Assembly (NCBI GenBank): GCA_039927975.1
Contig: JBDSTZ010000507.1
Coordinates: 1 to 21,042, forward strand
Direction: 5' to 3'
Source of the DNA: JBDSTZ01 sp039927975
GTDB taxonomy: Bacteria > Pseudomonadota > Gammaproteobacteria > Burkholderiales > Burkholderiaceae_D
Length of the DNA: 21,042 nt
The notes beneath the pieces are model-generated. The model made no database searches and was not told the origin of the DNA. It saw nothing but the letters and a program-made list of their open reading frames with translations. Both the position numbers and the translations under genes were made by a program. Positions within the stretch are counted from its first letter, which is position 1, and each line of letters begins with the position of its first letter. Below are positions 13,867 through 21,042 of the stretch, piece after piece.

Positions 13867-15351
13867 ATGACGTGTTTTGACCCGAACCTGGTGGTCGTTC
13901 GTAGTGCGCATTTCATCGGCGGCCGCTATATTGAAGCCACTGGCAATGTGATGGACGTGCGGCGTCCGTCGGACGGCGTGGCGTATGCGGGTTTGCCGAT
14001 GGGCGACGTCGAGCTGGTCGACAGGGCGGTGCAGGATGCATGGCGCGCGTTCAAGGAGAGTGGCTGGGCCCAGTGCGCGCCGCGCGAACGCGCCAGGATC
14101 ATGCGGCGCTGGGCCGACCTGATCGAGGCCGACGTCCAGACCCTGGCGCCGCTCGAAGCGCTCGGCTCGACCCGGCCGATCGACGACGCCACGCAGTGGG
14201 ATGTGCCGTTCACCGCCGAGGGCATCCGCTTCTTCGCCGAATGGGCCGATAAGATCGGCGGCGACGTGGCGGCCACCCGCAGCGACCATCTCGGCATGAG
14301 TTGCGCGGAGCCGTACGGCGTCATCGCCGCCATCGCGCCCTGGAACTTCCCGCTCGTGATGGCGTCCTGGAAGATCGCGCCGGCGCTCGCGGCAGGCAAT
14401 GCGGTGGTCCTCAAGCCGTCCCGCATGACGCCATTCAGCGTGTTGCGCCTGGCCGAACTGGCGGTCGAGGCGGGTATGCCAAACGGTATCTTCAACATCG
14501 TGCAAGGAGACGGCAATCTGATCGGCGACGCCTTGTGCCGCCATCCGCGCGTCGCCAAGGTGACTTTCACCGGCTCGACCCGCACCGGCGCGGCCATCAT
14601 GACGGCCTGCGCCGAGAGCGGGACCAAGGCGGTGACGCTCGAACTTGGCGGCAAGAGCCCGCAGGTGGTGTTCGCCGACGTGCCCGACCTGGAAAAAACC
14701 GTGCGCACGGTGGCACGCGCGATCACCACCAACGCCGGCCAGGTGTGCGTGGCCGGATCGCGCCTGATCGTCCATCGCAGCATCGCCGAGCGGTTCGTCG
14801 AACGGCTCGGCGCCGTGTTCGCGGAGCTCAAGGCCGGCCCCACCTGGAACACCGACACCACCCTGTCGCCCATCATTTCAAAGCGTGAGCTCGAACGGAT
14901 TGACGGCATCGTGCAGCGCAGCGTGGAGCAGGGCGGGCGCATCGTCACCGGCGGGCGCCGCATCGCCACTGGATCGGATGGCGCCTACTACCTGCCCACC
15001 ATCATGACCGAGGTCGACCAGGGGATGGAGGCGGTTCACAGCGAAATCTTCGGCCCGGTGCTCACCGTTCAGACCTTCGACGGCGAGGACGAAGCGCTGG
15101 CGCTGGCCGACCATCCTGACTACGGCCTGGCGGCGGGCGTGCATACCGCCGATATCGGCCGCGCCCTGCGCCTCGCGCGCGGTATCGAGGCCGGCACCGT
15201 GTGGATCAACCGCTATGGACGCACGTCGGACTTCATTCTGCCGACCGGCGGCTACAAGCGCTCGGGGATCGGCAAGGACCTCGGGCGCCAGGCCTACGAG
15301 GCAAACCTGCGCTTCAAGAGCGTGCTGGTCGACTTTGCGCGCGAAGCGTGA
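13867..15351 (+). CDS. Aldehyde dehydrogenase (NAD(P)+-dependent, ALDH superfamily)
   Basis: 494 residues, the usual length of the family. The ATG at 13867 follows AAAGGA. Catalytic residues are all present: oxyanion-hole N160 (APWNFPLVM), general base E259 (LELGGKSP) and nucleophile C294 (NAGQVCVAGSR). The cofactor-binding VLKPS (181-185) and FTGSTRTG (234-241) segments and the EIFGPVL motif are intact. It oxidises an aldehyde to a carboxylate in the cytoplasm. The sequence style is of the gamma-glutamyl-gamma-aminobutyraldehyde / betaine aldehyde dehydrogenase group. The adjacent PuuB-like oxidase would generate an aminoaldehyde, so the pair could be an amine oxidase plus ALDH module. Substrate not determinable. 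It is first in the second plus-strand block. Confidence 0.96.
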   Translation: MTCFDPNLVVVRSAHFIGGRYIEATGNVMDVRRPSDGVAYAGLPMGDVELVDRAVQDAWRAFKESGWAQCAPRERARIMRRWADLIEADVQTLAPLEALGSTRPIDDATQWDVPFTAEGIRFFAEWADKIGGDVAATRSDHLGMSCAEPYGVIAAIAPWNFPLVMASWKIAPALAAGNAVVLKPSRMTPFSVLRLAELAVEAGMPNGIFNIVQGDGNLIGDALCRHPRVAKVTFTGSTRTGAAIMTACAESGTKAVTLELGGKSPQVVFADVPDLEKTVRTVARAITTNAGQVCVAGSRLIVHRSIAERFVERLGAVFAELKAGPTWNTDTTLSPIISKRELERIDGIVQRSVEQGGRIVTGGRRIATGSDGAYYLPTIMTEVDQGMEAVHSEIFGPVLTVQTFDGEDEALALADHPDYGLAAGVHTADIGRALRLARGIEAGTVWINRYGRTSDFILPTGGYKRSGIGKDLGRQAYEANLRFKSVLVDFAREA

Positions 15352-15429
15352 AGGGCGCGGCATTTTATGCTGCGAAGCGCCCGCAATACCGGCGCTTCTG
15401 TGCCGGGACAGCATGAAAACGAGACAATC

Positions 15430-15456
15430 GATCATGCTGCCCGTGGTGTAATGATC
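15430..15456. repeat. Inverted repeat between ALDH and FAD oxidase genes
   Basis: GATCAT (15430-15435) and ATGATC (15451-15456), 21 bases start to start, form a dyad of the size of a repressor operator. Short arms make chance occurrence possible. Confidence 0.3.
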
Positions 15457-15497
15457 ACATGGAGACGCCTGGGCAGGGCCGCTGCAACGGGCGGCCC

Positions 15498-15521
15498 CGC
15501 CGGCCACTTGCCTGGCCGGCG
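15498..15521 (+). other. GC-rich 9-bp hairpin upstream of the FAD oxidase gene
   Basis: CGCCGGCCA (15498-15506), loop CTTGCC, TGGCCGGCG (15513-15521). A perfect stem without T-tract, 39 bases before the start of the downstream gene. It is too strong to be ignored by RNase or ribosome and may act in processing or stability. Confidence 0.75.
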
Positions 15522-15560
15522 TCTCACGACCGGCGGACTAATCATGGACAGGATGCAGCG

Positions 15561-16838
15561 ATGAAGTTGGAATCTTATTGGCTCGATACCGCACCGGCCT
15601 TCACCGCAGGCGCCCAGGGCCCGGTGTCCGGCCGTGCCGATGTGGTCGTCGTCGGCGGCGGCTTCACCGGCTTGTCGGCGGCGCTCGCCCTGGCCAGGCG
15701 CGGCGCCTCGGTGACCGTGTTGGAGGCTGGGCGCGTGGTCGGCGAAGCGTCCGGCCGTAACGGCGGACAGTGCAACAGCGGCACTGCGCACGAATTCGGC
15801 GCGCTGGCCGACCGTCTCGGCCTCGAACGGGCGCGCGGCTTCTACCGGGCCTATAACGCCGCGGTCGACACCGTCGAGCGGCTGATCGCGGAAGAGGGCA
15901 TCGACTGCGACTTCGTGCGCGCCGGTAAACTCAAGCTGGCCGCCAAGCCTGAACACTACGGCAAGCTCGAACGCGCCTGCGAGCGCCTGCGCCGCGACGT
16001 CGATCCGCACGTGGAAATGGTGCCGGCATCCGCCATCCGGGACGAAGTGGACTCCGGCGGTTTCTTTGGCGGCCTGCTGCAGAAGACCAGCGCTCAGATG
16101 CACATGGGGAAATTCGGCGTCGGCCTGGCGCAGGCGGCCGCGCGCAGCGGTGCGCAGATCTATGAACAGGCCGCCGTGACCGGGCTGGAACGGCGCGTCG
16201 ACGGCGGGTTCCGCCTCACGACGGCGCGCGGTACGATCGACGCCGGCCAGGTATTCCTGGCGACCGGCAACTCGACGACCGGGCCATTCTCCTTCTTCCG
16301 CCGGCGCATGATCTCGATCGGCAGTTTCATCATCGCCACCGAAGTGCTGGACAAGGCCCTGCTCGATCAAATGCTGCCGGCGCGCCGCAGCTACGTCACC
16401 TCCAGGAACATCGGCAATTACTTCCGCGTCACGCCCGACAACCGCCTGCTGTTCGGCGGCCGCGCGCGCTTCGCCATGTCCAATCCGCGCTCCGACGCCA
16501 AGAGCGGGCAGGTGCTGCGCGTCTCGATGGAAGCCATGTTTCCGCAATTGCGCGGCATCGGCATCGATTATTGCTGGGGCGGGCTGGTCGACATGACGGC
16601 CGACCGCCTGCCGCGCGCCGGCGAGCATCGCGGCCTCTATTATTCGGTCGGCTACAGCGGCCATGGCGTGCAGATGTCGGTGCACATGGGCCAGTTGATG
16701 GCCGATGTGCTGGCCGGCCGCGCCGACCTCAATCCCTGGCGCGATCTGGAATGGCCGGCGATTCCCGGCCACTTCGGCAAGCCGTGGTTCCTGCCGTTCA
16801 TCGGCGCCTATTATCGCTGGCAGGACTGGCGCCATTGA
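15561..16838 (+). CDS. FAD-dependent amine oxidoreductase, PuuB-like (DAO family)
   Basis: 425 residues from the ATG at 15561, with AGGA about eight bases upstream. The FAD dinucleotide motif is VVVVGGGFTGLSAA (G32, G34, G37) ending at E55 (VTVLE). It is followed by the GEASGRNGGQCNSG block (61-74) that marks gamma-glutamylputrescine oxidase and related amino-acid oxidases. Further marks are RVTPDNRLLFGGRARF and, near the C-terminus, YSVGYSGHGVQMS, the second FAD-contact segment. PuuB-type enzymes oxidise a primary or secondary amine to aldehyde, ammonia and hydrogen peroxide. The ALDH just upstream is the logical partner. No other Puu genes (ligase PuuA, hydrolase PuuD) are in the window, so the actual substrate may differ. 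No signal peptide. Confidence 0.94.
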   Translation: MKLESYWLDTAPAFTAGAQGPVSGRADVVVVGGGFTGLSAALALARRGASVTVLEAGRVVGEASGRNGGQCNSGTAHEFGALADRLGLERARGFYRAYNAAVDTVERLIAEEGIDCDFVRAGKLKLAAKPEHYGKLERACERLRRDVDPHVEMVPASAIRDEVDSGGFFGGLLQKTSAQMHMGKFGVGLAQAAARSGAQIYEQAAVTGLERRVDGGFRLTTARGTIDAGQVFLATGNSTTGPFSFFRRRMISIGSFIIATEVLDKALLDQMLPARRSYVTSRNIGNYFRVTPDNRLLFGGRARFAMSNPRSDAKSGQVLRVSMEAMFPQLRGIGIDYCWGGLVDMTADRLPRAGEHRGLYYSVGYSGHGVQMSVHMGQLMADVLAGRADLNPWRDLEWPAIPGHFGKPWFLPFIGAYYRWQDWRH

Positions 16839-16841
16839 GCG

Positions 16842-16864
16842 CGCCGCACCTTCGCGGTGCGGCG
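16842..16864 (+). other. Strong hairpin immediately after the FAD oxidase stop
   Basis: CGCCGCACC (16842-16850), loop TTCGC, GGTGCGGCG (16856-16864), only three bases after the stop codon. A perfect 9-bp GC stem with no T-run behind it. Placement suits 3'-end protection or partial attenuation before the transporter genes. Confidence 0.8.
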
Positions 16865-16932
16865 GCAGATCATGCCGCGTCCGGGGCTCAGTTGCACTGT
16901 TTCTGTGTTTCAGGAGGAAGAAAATAAGACAT

Positions 16933-16960
16933 TTGCACAGGCTTGCCATGTTCTAATTAT
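16933..16960 (+). promoter_or_regulatory. Possible promoter for the transporter genes
   Basis: TTGCAC (16933-16938) and AATTAT (16955-16960) with a 16-base spacer inside an AT-rich patch, about 115 bases before the permease start. It matches the sigma-70 consensus only partly. The 235-base gap and the preceding hairpin make an internal promoter plausible. Confidence 0.3.
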
Positions 16961-17073
16961 TCTCGGGGATGACGGTTTTGCGAGGGCATCATCGGCGGCT
17001 TCAGCGCGGCGTTTCGATCGGATAAGCATCGCCCGGTCGCACATCGGACCAATCGATAGGAAAAGATTCAATC

Positions 17074-18027
17074 ATGAACACTACCATTGCAAGACTCGTC
17101 CTGAACCGGCTGGGCACCGGCATCCTGACCCTGCTGGTCGTCTCGCTGGTGATCTTCACGATCACCAGCCTGTTGCCCGGCGACGCCGCCGAATCGGCGC
17201 TCGGCCAGGCCGCCACGCCGGAACTGGTGGCGGCGCTGCGGGCCCAGTTCGGCCTCGACCAGCTGCCGCACCTGCGCTATCTGCACTGGCTGACCGGCAT
17301 GTTGACGGGCAATCTGGGCAATTCCTTCGCCAACGGCACGCCGGTGGCGGAACTGATCGGCGGCCGCCTGCCGGCCTCGCTGATGCTGGCTGCCGCCACG
17401 GCGGCGGTGTCGGTGCCGGTCGCGCTGGCCATCGGCATCGCCTCGGCGATGTATCGCGGCTCGATGTTCGACCGCGTGGTCAGCGTGGCGACCGTCACCA
17501 CGGTCTCGGTGCCCGAATTCCTGATCGCCACGGTGGCGGTGCTGGTGTTCGCGGTCAAGCTGCACTGGCTGTCGGCGCTCTCGCACACCGACGATGTCAC
17601 CTCATTCGTCCAGTTCCTGCGCGCCTACGCCATGCCGGTGATGACGCTGTGTTGCGTGATCGTGGCGCAGATGGCGCGCATGACACGCGCCGCCGTGATC
17701 GACCAGCTCAAATCGTCGTATGTCGAAATGGCGCTGCTCAAGGGCGTGCGCCCGGTGCGCATGGTGCTGACCCACGCGCTGCCGAACGCGGTCGGCCCGA
17801 TCGCCAACGTGGTCGCGCTCAGCCTGGCCTACCTGATCGGCGGCGTGATCATCGTCGAATCGATCTTCAATTATCCCGGAATCGCCAGCTTGATGGTCGA
17901 TTCGGTGTCCATGCGCGACATGCCGGTAGTGCAGTCCTGCGCCATGCTGTTTTGCTGCGGCTACCTGGTGCTGGTGACATTGGCCGACGTCTGCGCGATT
18001 CTTTCCAACCCGAGGCTGCGTAAATGA
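17074..18027 (+). CDS. ABC transporter permease, DppB/OppB type
   Basis: 317 residues with about six membrane segments: one at 12-34 (GILTLLVVSLVIFTITSLL), then a periplasmic loop holding LPGDAAESALGQAAT and FGLDQLP typical of the B-type permease, then further helices after residue 100. The EAA loop that contacts the ATPase is at about 216-245 (SSYVEMALLKGVRPVRM, then LPNAVGPI). The binding-protein-dependent family and the N-terminal form identify it as the first of the permease pair for peptides, opines or related compounds. It overlaps the next permease by four bases (ATGA). Its ribosome binding site is weak (AGGA about 13 bases up). The cognate solute-binding protein is presumably the one at 5176-6804; none is encoded in this operon. 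Confidence 0.94.
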   Translation: MNTTIARLVLNRLGTGILTLLVVSLVIFTITSLLPGDAAESALGQAATPELVAALRAQFGLDQLPHLRYLHWLTGMLTGNLGNSFANGTPVAELIGGRLPASLMLAAATAAVSVPVALAIGIASAMYRGSMFDRVVSVATVTTVSVPEFLIATVAVLVFAVKLHWLSALSHTDDVTSFVQFLRAYAMPVMTLCCVIVAQMARMTRAAVIDQLKSSYVEMALLKGVRPVRMVLTHALPNAVGPIANVVALSLAYLIGGVIIVESIFNYPGIASLMVDSVSMRDMPVVQSCAMLFCCGYLVLVTLADVCAILSNPRLRK

Positions 18028-18878
18028 CTACTTCCACCACCCCCACCGCCGCCGCGCGCAAGCCGCGCCGGCGCATCTCGGTCGCCGGCATGATCGGCAG
18101 CGCGATTGTCGCCTTCTGGCTGCTGATGGCCCTGATCGGACCGTCGATCGCGCCGCACGATGTCGGCGGCATGACCGGCGGCGACGTGTTCGCCCCCATC
18201 AGCGCGCAGTACCCGCTCGGCACCGACTACCTCGGGCGCGACATGCTCAGCCGTATCCTGCACGGCGCGCCGTACACCATCGGCGTGGCGCTCGCCGCAG
18301 TGGTCCTGGCAAGCAGCATCGGCACCGCGCTGGCCCTGTGCGCGGCCGTCGTCGGCGGCTGGTTCGACGCCATCGTCAGCCGCACCATCGACGCCATGAT
18401 CACCATCCCCAGCAAGCTGCTGGCCTTGATGATGGTCGCCTCGTTCGGCGCCTCGGTGCCGCTGCTGATCGTGACGGCGGCGGTCAGCTACATGCCGGGC
18501 GCCTACCGCATCGCCCGTTCGCTGGCCGTCAACGTGCAGGCCATGGATTATGTCCAGGCGGCGCGGGTGCGCGGCGAGGGCCTGGCCTACATCACCTGCG
18601 TCGAGATCCTGCCGAACATGAGCCGTCCGATGCTGGCCGACTTCGGCCTGCGCTTCGTCTTCGTCGTGTTGCTGTTGAGCGGAATGAGCTTTCTCGGACT
18701 CGGCGTGCAGCCGCCGCATGCCGACTGGGGATCGCTGGTGCGAGAGAACATCATTGGATTGAATGAAGGCGCGCCCGCGCTGATCCTGCCGGCCATCGCG
18801 ATTGCGACGCTGACCATCGGGGTCAACCTGGCGATCGATAGTCTGGCGGGGCGCAAGCGCCGTGGAAGCGAGGGTTGA
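18024..18878 (+). CDS. ABC transporter permease, DppC/OppC type
   Basis: 284 residues, starting in the ATGA shared with the first permease stop. A basic cytoplasmic N-terminus (ARKPRRR) leads into TM1 at about 22-41. The C-type hallmark YPLGTDYLGRDMLSR follows at about 68-82. The EAA loop is at about 175-205 (MDYVQAARVRGEGLAYI, then LPNMSRPML). Late helices include the FLGLGVQPPHADWG turn diagnostic of OppC/DppC/NikC permeases. It pairs with the upstream permease in the inner membrane. The stop is one base from the start of the ATPase gene, so translation is coupled. Confidence 0.95.
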   Translation: MTTSTTPTAAARKPRRRISVAGMIGSAIVAFWLLMALIGPSIAPHDVGGMTGGDVFAPISAQYPLGTDYLGRDMLSRILHGAPYTIGVALAAVVLASSIGTALALCAAVVGGWFDAIVSRTIDAMITIPSKLLALMMVASFGASVPLLIVTAAVSYMPGAYRIARSLAVNVQAMDYVQAARVRGEGLAYITCVEILPNMSRPMLADFGLRFVFVVLLLSGMSFLGLGVQPPHADWGSLVRENIIGLNEGAPALILPAIAIATLTIGVNLAIDSLAGRKRRGSEG

Positions 18879-18879
18879 T

Positions 18880-20724
18880 ATGAGCGAACTGGTGAAGGTA
18901 TCCGGCCTGCGGGTCACCGCCCGCAACGACATGGGCGAGGACGTGGCGATCGTCCACGGCGCCGATTTCGCGATCAAGCAGGGCGAGGTGCTGGCCCTGA
19001 TCGGCGAATCCGGCTCGGGCAAGACGACCATCGCGCTGTCGCTGATGGGGTACGCCCGCAGCGGCTGCCGCATCGCCGGCGGCAGCGTCAACGTCGGCGG
19101 GCGCGAGGTCCTCTCGCTCGACGCCGAGCGCCTGGCGCAGCTGCGCGGACGCACCGTCGCCTATATCGCCCAAAGCGCGGCCGCTTCCTTCAATCCGGCC
19201 AAGCGCCTGATGGACCAGGTGGTCGAGAGCGCGCTGATCCACAAGCTGATGACGCGCGCCGAGGCCGAGGCCAAGGCGGTCGCGCTGTTCCGCGCGCTGG
19301 CCCTGCCGGAGCCGGAGCGGATCGGCCAGCGCTATCCGCACCAGGTCTCGGGCGGCCAGCTGCAGCGCCTGATGGCGGCGATGGCCCTGATCACCGATCC
19401 GGAGCTGGTGATCATGGACGAGCCGACCACCGCGCTCGATGTCACCACCCAGATCGAAGTCCTGCGCGCCTTCAAGAATGTGGTCAAGGAGCGCGGCACC
19501 ACGGCGGTGTATGTGTCGCACGACCTGGCGGTGGTGGCGCAAATGGCCGACCGCATCGTGGTGCTGCGCGACGGCGAGATCCGCGAAACCGGCGACACCG
19601 CGCAGATCCTGGCGGCGCCGGCCCATCCCTATACGAAAAGCCTGCTGGCGGCGATGACGCCGGCGCCGCGCGATATGGGGAACGTCGTTGCCAGGCCGGC
19701 CGAGGTAGCGCCCTTGCTGGAGGTGCGCGGCGTCTACGCTTCCTACGGCGCGACCAGGGGCAGCACGCCGGTCAAGTGCGTGCTCGACGATATCAACCTG
19801 GTCATTCCGCGCGGCGCCACGGTCGGCGTGATCGGCGAATCGGGCTCCGGCAAGACCACGCTGGCGCGCGCCATCGCCGGCCTGATCGCGCCCTCCCAAG
19901 GCGCCATTCTGCTTGACGGCAAACCGCTCGCGCCGACCCTAGATGGGCGCACGCGCGACCAGTTCCGCCGCATCCAGTTCGTGTTCCAGAACGCCGACAC
20001 AGCCTTGAATCCCCTGCATACGATCGAACGCATCCTGGCGCGTCCGCTCGAGTTCTACCACGGCATGAGGGGTGAGGCGCGCCACAAGCGGGTCCTGCAA
20101 CTGCTCGACCTGGTGCGCCTGCCGGCTGCGGTGGCCGACCGCCTGCCGGGCGAACTGTCGGGCGGCCAGAAGCAGCGCATCAACCTGGCGCGCGCGCTGG
20201 CGGCCCAGCCGGACCTGATCCTGTGCGACGAAGTCACCTCCGCGCTCGACACCGTGGTCGGCGCCGCGATCCTCGAACTGATGGCCGAACTGCGCAAGGA
20301 ACTGAACGTCTCCTACATGTTCATCAGCCACGACATCAACACGGTGCGCGCGATCTGCGACGAGATCGTGGTGCTGTACGCGGGCCGCAAGGTCGAAGCG
20401 CGCAAGCGCGAGGCGCTGGCGATGCCGCCGTTCCATCCGTATTCGCATTGCCTGATCTCGTCGGTGCCGAGGCTGCGGCGCGGCTGGCTCGAAGAGGTGG
20501 CCGGCCGCACCAGCGAATCGCTGCCGCAGATCGGCGCGGCCACTGGGCCCGGCATCTGTTCCTTCATCGACCGCTGTCCGCTGCGGGTCGACGGCGTGTG
20601 CAACACGGCGCCGCCGCCGCGCACCCAGCTCGCCAACGGCGGCAGCATCCTGTGCCACCGGACCGAGGCCGAACTGCGCGGCTTGCAAAGCCCGCTGCGC
20701 CTGATCGAAGGAGAAGCGGCATGA
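18880..20724 (+). CDS. Fused double ATPase of a Dpp/Opp-type ABC transporter
   Basis: 614 residues from the ATG at 18880, which follows GAGGGT and beats an upstream GTG (18862). Domain 1 (about 1-260): Walker A GESGSGKTT (42-50), signature VSGGQLQR near 156, Walker B VIMDEPTTALD near 177, then the H-switch SHDLAVV. Domain 2 (about 268-560): second Walker A GESGSGKTT near 319, signature LSGGQKQR near 426, Walker B ILCDEVTSALD near 447 and ISHDINTV. The end carries the oligopeptide-transporter C-terminal element (HPYSHCLISSVP, then IDRCPLRVDGVC). It is equivalent to DppD plus DppF in one chain. All catalytic residues appear intact in both halves. It lies one base after the permease stop and its own stop overlaps the [2Fe-2S] gene (ATGA). 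Confidence 0.96.
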   Translation: MSELVKVSGLRVTARNDMGEDVAIVHGADFAIKQGEVLALIGESGSGKTTIALSLMGYARSGCRIAGGSVNVGGREVLSLDAERLAQLRGRTVAYIAQSAAASFNPAKRLMDQVVESALIHKLMTRAEAEAKAVALFRALALPEPERIGQRYPHQVSGGQLQRLMAAMALITDPELVIMDEPTTALDVTTQIEVLRAFKNVVKERGTTAVYVSHDLAVVAQMADRIVVLRDGEIRETGDTAQILAAPAHPYTKSLLAAMTPAPRDMGNVVARPAEVAPLLEVRGVYASYGATRGSTPVKCVLDDINLVIPRGATVGVIGESGSGKTTLARAIAGLIAPSQGAILLDGKPLAPTLDGRTRDQFRRIQFVFQNADTALNPLHTIERILARPLEFYHGMRGEARHKRVLQLLDLVRLPAAVADRLPGELSGGQKQRINLARALAAQPDLILCDEVTSALDTVVGAAILELMAELRKELNVSYMFISHDINTVRAICDEIVVLYAGRKVEARKREALAMPPFHPYSHCLISSVPRLRRGWLEEVAGRTSESLPQIGAATGPGICSFIDRCPLRVDGVCNTAPPPRTQLANGGSILCHRTEAELRGLQSPLRLIEGEAA

Positions 20725-21029
20725 GCCAGCGTTTTGTGCGCCTCGCCGAAACCGCGCGCGCGCCGGTGCGCATCCTCATCGACGGGCAGGCGGTGGAAGC
20801 GCTGGCCGGCGACACCCTGATGGTCGCCTTGCTCAACAACACGCGGCACCTGCGCGAATCCGAATTCGGCGACGGCAAGCGGGCCGGCTTCTGCCTGATG
20901 GGCGCCTGCCAGGATTGCTGGGTCTGGACCGCCGACGGCGACCGCCTGCGCGCCTGCACCACCGTGGTTGGAGAAGGCATGCATATCGTTACACATCAAC
21001 CGGAGGCGACATGGGCCAACCTCGCGTAA
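20721..21029 (+). CDS. (2Fe-2S)-binding small subunit of an HcnA/opine-oxidase-like dehydrogenase
   Basis: 102 residues; the ATG at 20721 overlaps the ATPase stop as ATGA, with AAGGAG just upstream. It is a Fer2_4-type ferredoxin fold: a beta-grasp start (VRILIDGQAVEALAGDTL) followed by the cluster ligands C58, C63 and C66 (GFCLMGACQDC) and C79 (LRACTT). The spacing CX4CX2CX12C matches the small subunits of hydrogen cyanide synthase, octopine/nopaline oxidase and sarcosine-oxidase-like dehydrogenases, where it passes electrons from an FAD subunit. Co-translation with a Dpp-type transporter and the flavoprotein start directly behind argue for an import-and-oxidise operon. Which of these oxidases it belongs to cannot be decided from this subunit. 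Confidence 0.93.
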   Translation: MSQRFVRLAETARAPVRILIDGQAVEALAGDTLMVALLNNTRHLRESEFGDGKRAGFCLMGACQDCWVWTADGDRLRACTTVVGEGMHIVTHQPEATWANLA

Positions 21030-21042
21030 TCATCATCGGCGC
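21011..21042 (+). CDS. Start of a probable FAD/NAD(P)-binding oxidoreductase (partial)
   Basis: Only about ten codons are in the window. The ATG at 21011 follows GGAGG at 21002-21006 and lies 19 bases inside the [2Fe-2S] gene in another frame. The translation MGQPRVIIIG is the first strand and start of the Gly-rich dinucleotide-binding loop. In HcnABC and opine-oxidase operons the small [2Fe-2S] subunit is followed by an FAD subunit with this kind of N-terminus, so this is the likely identity. The frame is open to the right edge; the rest is unseen. Confidence 0.72.
   Translation, partial: MGQPRVIIIG

Noticed and set aside
16842..16864. Hairpin considered as an intrinsic terminator
   Set aside because: No T-run follows the stem, so I list it as a structural element only.
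18880..20724. Fusion of two ATPase domains considered as novel
   Set aside because: Double-ATPase proteins of Dpp/Opp/Yej-type transporters are well known in proteobacteria.

Overview
The window is GC-rich, gene-dense bacterial DNA. The likely host is a betaproteobacterium of the Burkholderiales, probably Oxalobacteraceae (Massilia/Duganella type). This rests on protein style: a Burkholderiales-type general porin ending in a terminal Phe, an MCP with the LGGEPDYAA HAMP entry common in that group, and high third-position GC. It is inference, not a database result. I saw no tRNA, rRNA, CRISPR array, IS element or transcriptional regulator.

Left part (1-3970, minus strand). An exported family-43 glycoside hydrolase is translationally coupled (ATGA) to an exported protein that runs off the left edge. 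The latter looks like a gluzincin-type peptidase-fold protein whose HEXXH motif has been lost. The GH43 gene is clearly less GC-rich than the rest, which suggests acquisition. Further upstream are a possible 85-residue Pro-rich protein and a Gly/His/Asp-rich low-complexity protein of 166 residues.

Central and right part (4377-21042, mostly plus strand). This is a catabolic gene set interrupted by unrelated-looking genes. The first block is a HAD-family hydrolase, a Tat-exported family-5 solute-binding protein, a bicupin and a GhrA-like 2-hydroxyacid dehydrogenase. A porin and a methyl-accepting chemotaxis protein follow. Two tandem paralogous GNAT acetyltransferases lie on the minus strand. 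The second block is an aldehyde dehydrogenase, a PuuB-like FAD amine oxidase, two Dpp/Opp-type permeases, a fused double ABC ATPase and a small [2Fe-2S] protein. The start of a probable FAD subunit of an HcnAB/opine-oxidase-like dehydrogenase closes the window.

The parts suggest one import-and-oxidise system for an amine, opine, N-substituted amino acid or small peptide. The porin admits the compound, the MCP may sense it, the solute-binding protein and ABC transporter import it, flavin enzymes oxidise it to an aldehyde or 2-oxoacid, ALDH oxidises aldehydes, and GhrA reduces glyoxylate or hydroxypyruvate. The substrate cannot be read from sequence. The most notable local observations are the dead peptidase motif, a 9-bp triplication that shifts the heptad register of the MCP signalling hairpin, a HAD active site that has lost the dehalogenase-type Asn region, and strong hairpins without T-tracts at several junctions of the catabolic genes.
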